In this document: positions 39,907-48,611 of the stretch, piece by piece
Layout of the letters: every line of letters begins with the position of its first letter
Numbering within the stretch: position 1 is the stretch's first letter
Assembly: GCF_030813915.1 (NCBI RefSeq)
Contig: NZ_JAUSUJ010000026.1
Span: 1-64,000 of the forward strand
Source: Rhodoplanes tepidamans
GTDB lineage: Bacteria; Pseudomonadota; Alphaproteobacteria; Rhizobiales; Xanthobacteraceae
Direction: 5' to 3'
DNA length: 64,000 bases
The notes under the pieces: generated by a model
Databases searched by the model: none
What the model was told of the DNA's origin: nothing
Seen by the model: the letters and a program-made list of their open reading frames with translations, nothing else
Translations under genes and position numbers: made by a program

Positions 39907-40674
39907 TCAGCCCCGGAACGCCTGCCCGCCGTCGACGTCGACGACGGTGCCGCTGAGATAGGCGGCGCGCGGCGAGGCGAGCATCACGGCGAGGTCGGCG
40001 ATCTCGGCCGGCTCGGCGAGGCGGCCGAAGGGCAGCGGCCCGAGCGCCTCGGGCCAGCGGTCCGGGTCGCCGAAACGGTCCTCGGCCTTCCGGCGGGCGA
40101 TCGTATCGATCCGGCTGGTCCGCGTCGGCGACGGGTTGATGCCGAACACGCGCACGTTCCAGTCGACGCTCCTGGCGCCGACCGCGCGGGTGAGCGCGAT
40201 CAGCGCGGCGTTGCCGGCGGAGCCGCAGACATACTCGAAGCGCGGCGCCTGGCCGGCCATGCCGATGATGTTGACGACGACGCCGTCGCGGCGCGCCTTC
40301 ATGGCCTCGAGGTGGAGCTGCATCAGGTGGGCATAGCCGAACACCTTGAGCTGCCAGGACTCGATCCACTGCTGCAGCGCGAGCCCGAACAGGTCGCCGC
40401 CCGGGATGGCGCCGGCATTGTTGACCAGCACGTCGACGTCGCGGTGCGCGGCGAACAGCCGCTCGCGCTCGGTGCCCTGTGCGAGATCGCCCGCGAAGGT
40501 CTCGACCGGGCCGAGCCCGGAGAGCTCGTTAGCCGTCGCGGCGAGCTGCGTCGCGTCTCGCCCGGTGATCACCACCCTGGCGCCTTCGCGCAGAAAGCTC
40601 TCGGCGACGGCCCGGCCGATGCCGCGCGAGGCGCCGGTGACGAGCACGGACTTGCCCTTCAGGGAGAGATCCAT
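39907..40674 (-). CDS. SDR-fold protein with degenerate active site
   Basis: A 255-residue SDR with intact cofactor motif TGASRGIG (residues 14-21) and NNAG, and C-terminal YLSGTVVDVDGG, but the catalytic region is altered: at the usual YxxxK position the chain reads CGSAGNAAL, with Gly and Asn in place of Tyr and Lys, and the Ser position reads IGMAGQ. It may therefore be a non-classical SDR using other residues, or a binding protein. It starts 12 bp after the PuuE-like gene in the same leftward series. Confidence 0.87.
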   Translation of the reverse strand: MDLSLKGKSVLVTGASRGIGRAVAESFLREGARVVITGRDATQLAATANELSGLGPVETFAGDLAQGTERERLFAAHRDVDVLVNNAGAIPGGDLFGLALQQWIESWQLKVFGYAHLMQLHLEAMKARRDGVVVNIIGMAGQAPRFEYVCGSAGNAALIALTRAVGARSVDWNVRVFGINPSPTRTSRIDTIARRKAEDRFGDPDRWPEALGPLPFGRLAEPAEIADLAVMLASPRAAYLSGTVVDVDGGQAFRG

Positions 40675-40686
40675 GATGCGCGTCCC

Positions 40687-41565
40687 TCAGGCGTCCGCCG
40701 GTACGGCGGCGGAAAACCAGTCGGCGAGCCGGCTGCCGGTGACGAAGCCGACCTCGGGCGACGCCGCCAGGGTGTCGAGCATCTGCTCCAGCTCGTGGAT
40801 GCGGTGCGGCACCGCGATCAGGTGCGGATGCAGCCCGATGGCGAACACGAGCGCGCTCGTGCGGCACTCGCGCTCGAAGCGGCGCAGGGTGAGCTCGGTG
40901 CGGCGCGCCATCTCGCCGGTGGCGTGGCGCTCGATCGCATAGATGATCGAGTCGTTGATCTCGAGATTGTACGGCATGGCGATCAGCGGGCCGCCCGCGG
41001 TGCTCATCCAGGACGGCCGGTCGTCGACCACCCAGTCGCACACATAGTCGATGCCGGCGAGCTTAAGGATGTCGGGCGTGTCGACGGTCTCGCGCAGGCC
41101 GGGCGACAGCCAGCCGCGCGGCCGGGTGCCGGTGAAGGCGGCGAGCGCGCCGAGGCTCGCCCGCACCAGCGCCTCCTCGCCGCCCTCGACGTGATTGGTG
41201 GCGCGCTGGTGCATGCCGTGGCCGATGAACTCCCAGCCGGCGTCGCGCATCGCCTCGGCGGCCGGCCGATAGGCGTCGATCACCCCGGCATTGATGCTGG
41301 TCGATGCCGGCAGGCCCCGCGCCGCGAAGGTCTCCAGGATGCGCGGCAGGCCGGCCCGCATGCCGTAGTCGGCCCAGGAGAAGTTCGGCACGTCCGGCAC
41401 CGTGTCGCGGCCGTGCGGCGGCGTCACGATGGTGCGCGGCATCGGCTGGTCGAACTGCCAGTTCTCCACGTTCACCACGAGGTGGACGAGGATGCGCTTG
41501 CCGTCGAGCGGCGGCAGCGGCGGCCGGGCGGAGGAGAGCCGGTAGGGAATGCGGGGGTTGGCCAT
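40687..41565 (-). CDS. polysaccharide-deacetylase-fold hydrolase (PuuE/allantoinase-like)
   Basis: A 292-residue NodB-fold protein of the type that includes the metal-independent/atypical allantoinase PuuE rather than true polysaccharide deacetylases: ILVHLVVNVENW replaces the TFDD start, then FSWADYGMRAG, the EFIGHGMHQRATNH block and GWLSPGLRETVDT. Such proteins act on cyclic amides or remain uncharacterised, and are often coded beside nitrate/taurine-type ABC importers, as here. No signal peptide, thus cytoplasmic. ATG at 41565 begins the conserved MANPRIPYR; an upstream in-frame extension is less likely. Confidence 0.85.
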   Translation of the reverse strand: MANPRIPYRLSSARPPLPPLDGKRILVHLVVNVENWQFDQPMPRTIVTPPHGRDTVPDVPNFSWADYGMRAGLPRILETFAARGLPASTSINAGVIDAYRPAAEAMRDAGWEFIGHGMHQRATNHVEGGEEALVRASLGALAAFTGTRPRGWLSPGLRETVDTPDILKLAGIDYVCDWVVDDRPSWMSTAGGPLIAMPYNLEINDSIIYAIERHATGEMARRTELTLRRFERECRTSALVFAIGLHPHLIAVPHRIHELEQMLDTLAASPEVGFVTGSRLADWFSAAVPADA

Positions 41566-41625
41566 CGATGCGGAGCTCTGCAGTGATGCTGGTTGGTGTC
41601 GGTGCCGTTTCATCTGACCTGTCTC

Positions 41626-41732
41626 CGTCATCCTGAGGTGCGAGCGAAGCGAGCCTCGAAGGATGAACGGCCCAGGCGTCGGGGGCCGTCGCCCTTCGAG
41701 GCCCGGCTGCGCCGGGCACCTCAGGGTGACGG
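41626..41732. repeat. dispersed palindromic repeat, family 2
   Basis: A 107-bp element: CCGTCATCCTGAGGTGCGAGC ... CCTTCGAAGG-like arms (GCCTCGAAGGATGA / CGCCCTTCGAGGCCCGG) and closing GCACCTCAGGGTGACGG. Outer ends are complementary. Partial relatives are at 659-706 and 11087-11128. It fills the gap between the PuuE-like gene and the ABC ATPase gene. Confidence 0.85.
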
Positions 41733-41760
41733 AGTCAGTTCAGAATCAACAAAGCCTCCA

Positions 41761-42519
41761 CTAGTGATGCACCACGTTCATCTCCGCCAGAATGTCGGCC
41801 TTGTAGGCGACGAAGGCGGGGCTGGTCAGGCTGGCGATCGAGCGCGGGCGGGGCAGTGTGATCGGGATGGTGCGCACGATGCGGCCGGGCCGCGCCGACA
41901 TCACGCAGATCCGGTCGGACAGCAGGATCGCCTCGTCGATGTCGTGGGTGACGAACAGCACCGTGGTGCCGAGCGTCTCCCACACGTCGAGCAGCAGCTG
42001 CTGCATCGACAGGCGGGTCTGCGCGTCGAGCGCGCCGAACGGCTCGTCCATCAGCAGCGCACGCGGGTTCATCACCAGGGCGCGGGCGATGCCGACGCGC
42101 TGGCGCATGCCGCCGGAGAGCTGCACGGGCAGCGCCTCGGCGAAGGCGTCGAGCCCGACCAGCCGCAGCAGCTCGCGCGCCCGCGGCTCGTACTCGGACT
42201 TCGGCACGCCCTGCACCTTCGGCCCGAAGATCACGTTGTTCCACACGTCGAGCCAGGGGAACAGCGCGGCCTCCTGGAACACCACGCCGCGGTCGGGCCC
42301 GGGCCGGGTCACCGGCCTGCCGTCGAACAGCAGCGCGCCGTCCGAGAGCCGGTCGAATCCGGCGAGCAGGTTGAGCAGCGTCGACTTGCCGCAGCCGGAC
42401 GGACCGAGCAGCGCGACGAAGTCGCCCTCGCCGATCTGGAGGCTCACGTCGTCGAGCGCCCGCACGCTGCGCACGCCCGGGAAGGTCTTGCTGACGTTCT
42501 GGAACAGGACGGTGCCCAT
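41761..42519 (-). CDS. ABC transporter ATP-binding protein (taurine/nitrate type)
   Basis: A 252-residue ATPase: Walker A GPSGCGKST near residue 39, Q-loop VVFQEAALFPW, signature LSGGMRQR, Walker B LLMDEPFGALDA, switch His in VTHDIDEA. It powers the importer with the permease and binding protein encoded upstream. Third gene of the transporter block; stops near a repeat that separates it from the PuuE-like gene. Confidence 0.94.
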   Translation of the reverse strand: MGTVLFQNVSKTFPGVRSVRALDDVSLQIGEGDFVALLGPSGCGKSTLLNLLAGFDRLSDGALLFDGRPVTRPGPDRGVVFQEAALFPWLDVWNNVIFGPKVQGVPKSEYEPRARELLRLVGLDAFAEALPVQLSGGMRQRVGIARALVMNPRALLMDEPFGALDAQTRLSMQQLLLDVWETLGTTVLFVTHDIDEAILLSDRICVMSARPGRIVRTIPITLPRPRSIASLTSPAFVAYKADILAEMNVVHH

Positions 42520-42537
42520 GCGCGATCGGTCTCCCCC

Positions 42538-43467
42538 TCACGCGTGATGCGACTGCAGGCGCCGCCAGGCGAGCGCCCAGTGCTCGATCGCGAGGACCAG
42601 CCGGTCGCTGAGAAAGCCGAGCAGGCCGATGGTGATCATGTCGGCGATGACCACGTCCATGCGGCCGACATAGTAGGCGTCCCACAGCACGTAGCCGAGG
42701 CCGGACTTCACCGCGACCATCTCGGCGACGATCACGGCCGTCCAGCCGATGCCGAGCCCGATGCGCAGGCCGGTGAACACCGACGGCAGTGCGGCCGGCA
42801 GCACGACGCGGCGCAGGATGGTGAACGGCCCGGCGCCCATCATCAGGGCGGCGCGGATCAGCATGCGGTCGACGTCGCGGGCGCCCTGGCTGGTGTTGAC
42901 CACGATCGGATAGAAGGCGCCGAGCGCGATCAGGAAGATGGCGCCGCCCGGCCCGATGCCGAACACGGCGATCGAGAAGGGCAGCCACGCGGTGATCGGG
43001 ATCGGCCGGAGAATCTGCACGGTGGGATCGAGGGCGCCGGCGGCGATCCGGTTCCAGCCGATGGCGATGCCGGCCGGCACGCCGATCAGGATGGCGCAGC
43101 CGAAGCCCTTCGCCACCCGCTCGGCCGAGTACAGCACGTTGGCGAGCCAGGTGCCGGAATAGGGATTGAGCCCGAGCCCCTGGGCGCCGAACGCCCAGGT
43201 CCACCACGCCGCCCACACCCGGTCGGGCGTCGGCAGCACGCCGCCGAACAGCGAGCCGCCGCGGCCGGCGAGCTGCCAGGCGGCGAGCACGATCACGGGC
43301 AGCGCGAGGCCGAGCAGCACGCGGCCGGCGAGCCGCGTCGGGCGGCGCAGCGTCGCGCCGCGCGGCCGCCCGGAGGCGGCACCGGCGGTGCCGCTCGGGG
43401 CGTCGTACGCTGGCGCCGCGGGGGCGCGCGTGTCCGTGGGGGCGGCCGGCTCCATGGTGACCGACAT
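42538..43467 (-). CDS. ABC transporter permease (taurine/nitrate type)
   Basis: A 309-residue membrane protein; residues 1-50 are Pro/Ala-rich and likely cytoplasmic, then about six membrane segments and the EAA loop (GAGPFTILRRVVLPAALP). The ATG at 43467 was chosen; an in-frame TTG at 43494, eight bases from the stop of the binding-protein gene, would add nine residues and cannot be excluded. Confidence 0.92.
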   Translation of the reverse strand: MSVTMEPAAPTDTRAPAAPAYDAPSGTAGAASGRPRGATLRRPTRLAGRVLLGLALPVIVLAAWQLAGRGGSLFGGVLPTPDRVWAAWWTWAFGAQGLGLNPYSGTWLANVLYSAERVAKGFGCAILIGVPAGIAIGWNRIAAGALDPTVQILRPIPITAWLPFSIAVFGIGPGGAIFLIALGAFYPIVVNTSQGARDVDRMLIRAALMMGAGPFTILRRVVLPAALPSVFTGLRIGLGIGWTAVIVAEMVAVKSGLGYVLWDAYYVGRMDVVIADMITIGLLGFLSDRLVLAIEHWALAWRRLQSHHA

Positions 43468-43501
43468 GAGCGCGCGTCCCGCTCCCGCCGTCAAGCCGCG
43501 C

Positions 43502-44503
43502 TCACTTGCCCAGCGCCTTCGACACGAAGGTCGCGTCCCAGGCGCCGTCGATCTGGCCGGAGACGTCCTTCTGGATCACGCCGAGATCCGCGAAGGCCTT
43601 GGCCTGCCGCTTGATCTGGTCCGGCGAGATGACCTCGCCCAGCGTGATGATCCTGGACGCCTTCGCGGCGATGTCGGGCTGCATGCCGGACAGCTTCGCA
43701 TAGGCCTCGGCGAACTTCGCCGGGTCCTTCTTGAGCTGCTCCTGGGCGGCCAGATAGGCCCAGACGAAGCGCTCGACGGCGTCGCGCTTCTTGGTCGCCG
43801 CGGTCTTCGACGCCATGATCATGCCGAGCTCGGCGCCGACCGCCTTGGATGACGAGTATTCGAGGTTCTTGGCGAAGAAGCCGTAGCCCTCCATCACCGG
43901 GATGGATTCGAACGGCTCCCAGGTGACGATGCCGTCGACCTCGCCCTTCTTCAGCGCCTGGTCGAAATTGGCGCCGCCGCCCTGGATGTTGACGGCCTGG
44001 AAGCTCGTATAGGGCACGCCCTTCTCGACCAGCGTCGCGGCGAACTGGAACCAGACCGCCGAGCCGGGCGCGATGGCGATCTTCTTGCCCTTCAGGTCGT
44101 TCCAGGAGTCGAGCGTCACGCCCTTGCGGCCGATCACGTATTTGGGCGAGGAGCCGACCCCCATGAGGCCGACCACGTCGGTCGAGCCCTGGGCCAGCGA
44201 GATGGCGAGATCGGCGGGGCCGACCGAGGCGACGTCGAGCGAGCCGGCGAGCAGCGCCGTGCGGGCGTCGGCGTAGCGGGCGAACTCGACGAGCTCCAGC
44301 TCGACGCCGAGGCGCTTGAGCGTGTCGCCGATCATCAGCATCGGCGCGAGATGGCCGACCTTCTGGTAGCCGACCGTGAGCTTCACGGGCGCGGCGAGCG
44401 GCTTCGGCTCCGGCCCGGCGGCGGCCGCCGGCGCGGCGGCGACGAGCGGCGAGGTGATCGCCAGCGCGGCGACGGCGATGAAGGCGAGGACTCTACGGCG
44501 CAT
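43502..44503 (-). CDS. ABC transporter substrate-binding protein (SsuA/TauA type)
   Basis: A 333-residue periplasmic protein with a Sec signal (RRRVLAFIAVAALAI, cleavage near AAAAG at ~29) and an SsuA/NMT1 fold (TVGYQKVGHLAPM; GSLDVASVGPADLA). Ligand likely a sulfonate, nitrile or other small nitrogen- or sulfur-containing compound. Two ATGs lie six bases apart; the second is preferred because AGGAGG is six bases before it and directly abuts the first. Confidence 0.92.
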   Translation of the reverse strand: MRRRVLAFIAVAALAITSPLVAAAPAAAAGPEPKPLAAPVKLTVGYQKVGHLAPMLMIGDTLKRLGVELELVEFARYADARTALLAGSLDVASVGPADLAISLAQGSTDVVGLMGVGSSPKYVIGRKGVTLDSWNDLKGKKIAIAPGSAVWFQFAATLVEKGVPYTSFQAVNIQGGGANFDQALKKGEVDGIVTWEPFESIPVMEGYGFFAKNLEYSSSKAVGAELGMIMASKTAATKKRDAVERFVWAYLAAQEQLKKDPAKFAEAYAKLSGMQPDIAAKASRIITLGEVISPDQIKRQAKAFADLGVIQKDVSGQIDGAWDATFVSKALGK

Positions 44504-44571
44504 CGGCATCCTCCTGGTCGGACGGGGGTGGGCATGCTGCGTCAGGTCGAAGTCGGCTCGTTCTCGCTCCG

Positions 44572-44680
44572 GTCATTCCGGGGCGCACGCGCGAGCGTGC
44601 GAACCCGGAATCCAGCGACGGGCTCGTGCCGTGGGCTGGATTCCGGGTTCGCGGACCTGCGGTCCGCGCCCCGGAATGAC
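44572..44680. repeat. dispersed palindromic repeat, family 1, copy 7
   Basis: A 109-bp copy: GTCATTCCGGGGCGCACGCG ... ACCCGGAATCCAG, spacer, TGGATTCCGGGTTCGCGG ... CCCCGGAATGAC. It lies between the CoA-transferase gene and the binding-protein gene, dividing the leftward series into two parts. Confidence 0.93.
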
Positions 44681-44696
44681 CGGGTGAGGTTCCTCA

Positions 44697-45887
44697 TCAG
44701 ATCACCCGCTCCTTGCGGAGCGCCTCGATCTCGTCGCCGCCGAGGCCGAGCTCGGCGAGGATCTCGTCGTTGTGGGCGCCGGCGGCGGGCAGCAGCGACG
44801 CCACCGCGGCCGGGGTGCGGGTCATCTCGATCGGCTGGCCGACCAGTTGCAGGGTGCCGCGCTCGGCGTCCTCCACCGGCACCGCCATGCCGAGATGCTG
44901 CACCTGCGGGTCGGCGAACACCTCGTCGATCCGGTAGATCGGCCCGGCCGGCACGTGCGCCTCCTCCAGCGCGGTGAGCCATGCCTGCGAGGTCCTGCGG
45001 GCGAACACGGCGGCGAGCCGATCCTTCAACGCGTCGCGGTTGCGCAGGCGGTTCTCCTGGCAGTCGTAGTCGGGGTGGGTGGCGAGCGCCGGCTCGCCGA
45101 TCGCTTCGCAAAAAGCGCGCCACTGGCCCTGGCCGCCGACCCCGATGTTGATCCAGCCGTCGGCGGTGCGCACCACGCCCATCGGGGTCGTGTAGGGATG
45201 GTCGTTGCCGGCCTGCTGCGGCACCTCGCCGTCGATCAGGTACTTGGCGGCCTGGAAGTCCATCATGGCGATCTGCGCCTGCAGCAGCGACGAGCGCACC
45301 CACTGGCCCTCGCCGGAGCGGGCGCGCTCCTGCAGCGCCACCAGGATGCCGATCGCCGCGTAGAGGCCGGCGGAGGAGTCGGCGACGGCGATGCCGGCCC
45401 GCACCGGGCCCTGGCCGGGCAGGCCCGTCACCCACATCAGGCCGCCCATGCCCTGCGCGATCTGATCGAATCCGGGGCGGTGCCGGTACGGCCCGTCCTG
45501 GCCGAAGCCGGAGATCGAGGCGAGGATGATGCGCGGGTTGACGGCCTTGAGGTCCTCGTAGGCGATGCCGAGCCGCGCCTTCACGTCGGGGCGGAAGTTC
45601 TCCACCACCACGTCGGCGGCCGCCACCATGCGCTTGAACACCGCGAGGCCCTTCGGCGACTTCAGGTTCAGGGTCACCGAGCGCTTGTTGCGATGCAGGT
45701 TCTGCATGTCGGCGCCGTTGCGGGCGCCGCTCATGCCCTCGTTGGGATCGACGCCGGCCGGCGCCTCGATCTTGATCACGTCGGCGCCGAAGTCGGCGAA
45801 CACGCGGCAGCAGGTCGGGCCGGCCCGCACCCGGGTGAGATCGAGGATGCGCAGGCCGGCGAGCGCCGGCGCGGGGGACGTGGTCAT
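44697..45887 (-). CDS. CaiB/Frc-family (class III) CoA-transferase
   Basis: A 396-residue class III CoA-transferase: LAGLRILDLTRVRAGP, VIKIEAP, NLHRNKRSVTLNLKS and NFRPDVKARLG are hallmarks. The Asp nucleophile expected near residue 169 fits the segment AGIAVADSSAGLYA. It activates an organic acid by moving CoA from an acyl-CoA, feeding the acyl-CoA dehydrogenase encoded in the same operon. Its ATG overlaps the stop of the amidase gene. Confidence 0.93.
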   Translation of the reverse strand: MTTSPAPALAGLRILDLTRVRAGPTCCRVFADFGADVIKIEAPAGVDPNEGMSGARNGADMQNLHRNKRSVTLNLKSPKGLAVFKRMVAAADVVVENFRPDVKARLGIAYEDLKAVNPRIILASISGFGQDGPYRHRPGFDQIAQGMGGLMWVTGLPGQGPVRAGIAVADSSAGLYAAIGILVALQERARSGEGQWVRSSLLQAQIAMMDFQAAKYLIDGEVPQQAGNDHPYTTPMGVVRTADGWINIGVGGQGQWRAFCEAIGEPALATHPDYDCQENRLRNRDALKDRLAAVFARRTSQAWLTALEEAHVPAGPIYRIDEVFADPQVQHLGMAVPVEDAERGTLQLVGQPIEMTRTPAAVASLLPAAGAHNDEILAELGLGGDEIEALRKERVI

Positions 45888-47203
45888 GCGGCCCATCCTG
45901 TGGTGATCGTGTCGGCCACGGCGCGCGGCACCCGGCCGTGCCACCCGGTCCGCGCCTGGACGGCGCGGCCGAGCGCCAGAAGCTGCGCCTCGGCGCCGGG
46001 CCGGCCGACGAGCTGGAGGCCGACCGGCAGGCCGGCCGGGTCGAAGCCCGCCGGCAGCGCCAGCGCCGGCAGGCCGAGATGGTTGACGAAGCGGGTGAAG
46101 CGGCTGAGCGCATAGAGGCGCTTCGGGTCGAAGGCGGGGTCGCCCGGCGTCACCCCGGCGACGCGCGGCGTGGCGATCGGCATCACGGGCAGGATCGCCA
46201 CGTCGGCTCCGCCCAGCATGGCGGCGAGGAACGCCTCGCGCAGCGGCGCGCGGGCGGCGCGCGAGTCGGCGAGCGCCCGGTCGTCGATCGCGAGGCCCTT
46301 GGCGAGGCGCCTGCGCAGCACCGGCTCGGTGCCGGGGTCGTCGATCAGCGCCGCGTGGGTGCGGGCCGCCTCCGCCTGCATCAGGGCGAGGACGTGCCGG
46401 TCGGCCGTCTCGGGGAAGCCGGGCCGGGAGGTCACCGCGACGGCCAGCGCCGCGATCGCGTCGATCGCCTCCTCGCAGGCGCGGGCGACGGCGGGCTCGC
46501 TCTCGTCGAGGGCGTCGTCGAGTACCACGGCACGGCGCGGCAGCGCGGCGGCCTCGGGCGCCGTGCCGGACAGCACCGGCCAGACACGGCTGAGATCGGC
46601 GGCGCTGCGGGCGAGCACGCCGACCGTGTCGAGGCTCGGGGCGAGCGGCATCACGCCGTCGAGCGGCAGCGTGCCGTGCGTGGGCTTCAGCGCCGTGACG
46701 CCGCAGCACGCCGCCGGGATGCGCACCGAGCCGCCGGTGTCGGAGCCGAGCGCGACGTCGCAGCAGCCGGCCGCCACCAGCGCGGCCGAGCCGCTCGACG
46801 AGCCGCCGACGATGCGGTCGAAATCCCAGGGGTTCAGGACGCGCCCGCGGGACGCGTTGTGGCCGGAGGGCTCGTAGGCGAGCTCGGTCATCTCGGCGGT
46901 CGCCACCAGCACGGCGCCGGCGGCGTCGAGCCGGCGCAGCACGGCGGCGCGCGGCGCGAGCCCGGTGCACGGCGTCGCGCGGCCCCAGCTCGGCGCGTGC
47001 ACGCCGGTCGCGATCATGTCCTTGGCGGCGACCGTGAGGCCGGCGAGCGGGCCGTCGACGGCGGGTGCGGCCGGCATCGCGGCGACCACGGCGCCGAGCC
47101 GGCGGCCGAGCGTGGCGATCGCCTCGTGGGCGAGCGCCGGGCCGGCGCGGCGCTGCGCCTCGTCGCGGGACTCCCAGTCGGCGAACCTCCGGGTCGTCCC
47201 CAT
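45884..47203 (-). CDS. amidase (amidase-signature family)
   Basis: A 439-residue amidase-signature enzyme: catalytic Lys in VAAKDMI (~residue 60), the GGSSSGSAALVAAG Ser-rich motif with cis-Ser, and the nucleophilic Ser in GSDTGGSVRIPA. Hydrolyses an amide to acid plus ammonia. With the CoA-transferase (ATGA overlap) and the acyl-CoA dehydrogenase (stop 8 bp upstream) it suggests amide hydrolysis, CoA activation, then desaturation. Start ATG at 47203 follows GAGGTGACG. Confidence 0.93.
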   Translation of the reverse strand: MGTTRRFADWESRDEAQRRAGPALAHEAIATLGRRLGAVVAAMPAAPAVDGPLAGLTVAAKDMIATGVHAPSWGRATPCTGLAPRAAVLRRLDAAGAVLVATAEMTELAYEPSGHNASRGRVLNPWDFDRIVGGSSSGSAALVAAGCCDVALGSDTGGSVRIPAACCGVTALKPTHGTLPLDGVMPLAPSLDTVGVLARSAADLSRVWPVLSGTAPEAAALPRRAVVLDDALDESEPAVARACEEAIDAIAALAVAVTSRPGFPETADRHVLALMQAEAARTHAALIDDPGTEPVLRRRLAKGLAIDDRALADSRAARAPLREAFLAAMLGGADVAILPVMPIATPRVAGVTPGDPAFDPKRLYALSRFTRFVNHLGLPALALPAGFDPAGLPVGLQLVGRPGAEAQLLALGRAVQARTGWHGRVPRAVADTITTGWAA

Positions 47204-47210
47204 CGTCACC

Positions 47211-48380
47211 TCAATAGGATCGCGGGAGGCCGAGCACGTGCTCTCCCACATAGGCGAGGATCAGGTTCGATGAGATCGGCGCCACCTGATAGAGCCGGGT
47301 CTCGCGGAATTTTCGCTCGACGTCGTACTCGGCCGCGAAGCCGAAGCCGCCATGCGTCTGCAGGCAGGCATTGGCCGCCTCCCACGAGGCGTCGGCGGCG
47401 AGCAGCTTCGCCATGTTGGCCTCGGCGCCGCACGGCTGTCCGGCGTCGTGAAGCGCCGCCGCCTTGAACCGCATCAGGCTCGCGGCCTCGACATGGATAT
47501 GCGCCTGGGCGATGGGGAACTGGATGCCCTGGTTCTGGCCGATCGGCCGGCCGAACACGACGCGGTCGCGCCCGTAGCCGACCGCCTTGTCGACGAACCA
47601 GTGGCCGTCGCCGATGCATTCGGCGGCGATCAGGGTGCGCTCGGCGTTGAGGCCTTCGAGGATGTAGCGGAAGCCCTCGCCCTCCTGGCCGATCAGGTTC
47701 TCGGCCGGGATCTCGAGCGCGTCGAAGAACACCTCGTTGGTCTCGTGATTGACCATGTTGCGGATCGGCCGCACCGTCATGCCGGCCTTCGTCGCCTCGG
47801 CGACGTCGACCAGGAACACCGAGAGGCCGTGCGACTTCTTCTTCACCTGGTCGAGCGGCGTGGTGCGGGCCAGCAGGATCATCAGGTCGGAGTGCTGCAG
47901 CCGCGACGTCCACACCTTCTGGCCGTTGACGACGTACCGGTCGCCCTGCTTCACCGCCGTGGTCTTGAGCTTCGTCGTGTCGGAGCCGGTGGTCGGCTCG
48001 GTGACGGCCATCGACTGCATGCGGATCTCGCCCGAGGCGATGCGCGGCAGGATGCGGCTCTTCTGCTCGGCCGAGCCGGCGCGCAGCAGCGTCGACATGT
48101 TGTACATCTGGCCGTGGCAGGCGCCCGAGTTGCCGCCCGCCCGGTTGATCTCCTCCAGGATGATCGACGCCTCGGTGACGCCGAGGCCGGAGCCGCCGTA
48201 TTCCTGCGGGATCAGCGCGGCGAGCCAGCCGGCCTTGGTCAGCGCGTCGACGAACGCTTCCGGATAGGCGGCGGTCTCGTCGAGCCTGCGCCAGTACTCG
48301 GCCGGGAAGTCGGCGCACAGCGCCCGCACGGCCTCGCGGATGTCCTGGTGATCGGTGGTCGACGGCAGAGTCAGCGGCAT
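47211..48380 (-). CDS. acyl-CoA dehydrogenase
   Basis: A 389-residue flavoprotein of the ACAD family: FAD-binding MAVTEPTTGSDT, the KKSHGLSVF region, and HGGFGFAAEYDVERKFRE at the C-terminus. The general base in family members is usually Glu near the C-terminus; here the segment LIPQEYGGSGLG and the C-terminal helix are intact. Introduces a double bond into an acyl-CoA. First structural gene after the LysR gene in the same direction. Confidence 0.94.
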   Translation of the reverse strand: MPLTLPSTTDHQDIREAVRALCADFPAEYWRRLDETAAYPEAFVDALTKAGWLAALIPQEYGGSGLGVTEASIILEEINRAGGNSGACHGQMYNMSTLLRAGSAEQKSRILPRIASGEIRMQSMAVTEPTTGSDTTKLKTTAVKQGDRYVVNGQKVWTSRLQHSDLMILLARTTPLDQVKKKSHGLSVFLVDVAEATKAGMTVRPIRNMVNHETNEVFFDALEIPAENLIGQEGEGFRYILEGLNAERTLIAAECIGDGHWFVDKAVGYGRDRVVFGRPIGQNQGIQFPIAQAHIHVEAASLMRFKAAALHDAGQPCGAEANMAKLLAADASWEAANACLQTHGGFGFAAEYDVERKFRETRLYQVAPISSNLILAYVGEHVLGLPRSY

Positions 48381-48490
48381 CGATCGTCCTCGTGTCCAGA
48401 CGGTAACGGGGCGGCACGGGTGTTTGGAATCAGAAATCGGCCGAGGCTGGTTTCGCGGAATTCGAAATGGGCGGCAAGGCGGGCGCCGGC

Positions 48491-48515
48491 TTCACCTCTC
48501 CCCGGCGGGCAGAGG
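48491..48515. repeat. half copy of the CCTCTCCCC palindrome
   Basis: TTCACCTCTCCCCGGCGGGCAGAGG, cut here to its key parts, resembles the element at 4341 and 39708. It lies in the 231-bp gap between the LysR gene and the acyl-CoA dehydrogenase gene; nothing else is recognised in this gap. Confidence 0.5.
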
Positions 48516-48611
48516 GGCCCGGTGCCCGCGGCTGGTCCGAAGCAGGAGACCGACCGCCCCGGAGGCGAGCCGGCTCTACGGTGCGCCTCGCAGTATGACC
48601 GTGACGCGCGA

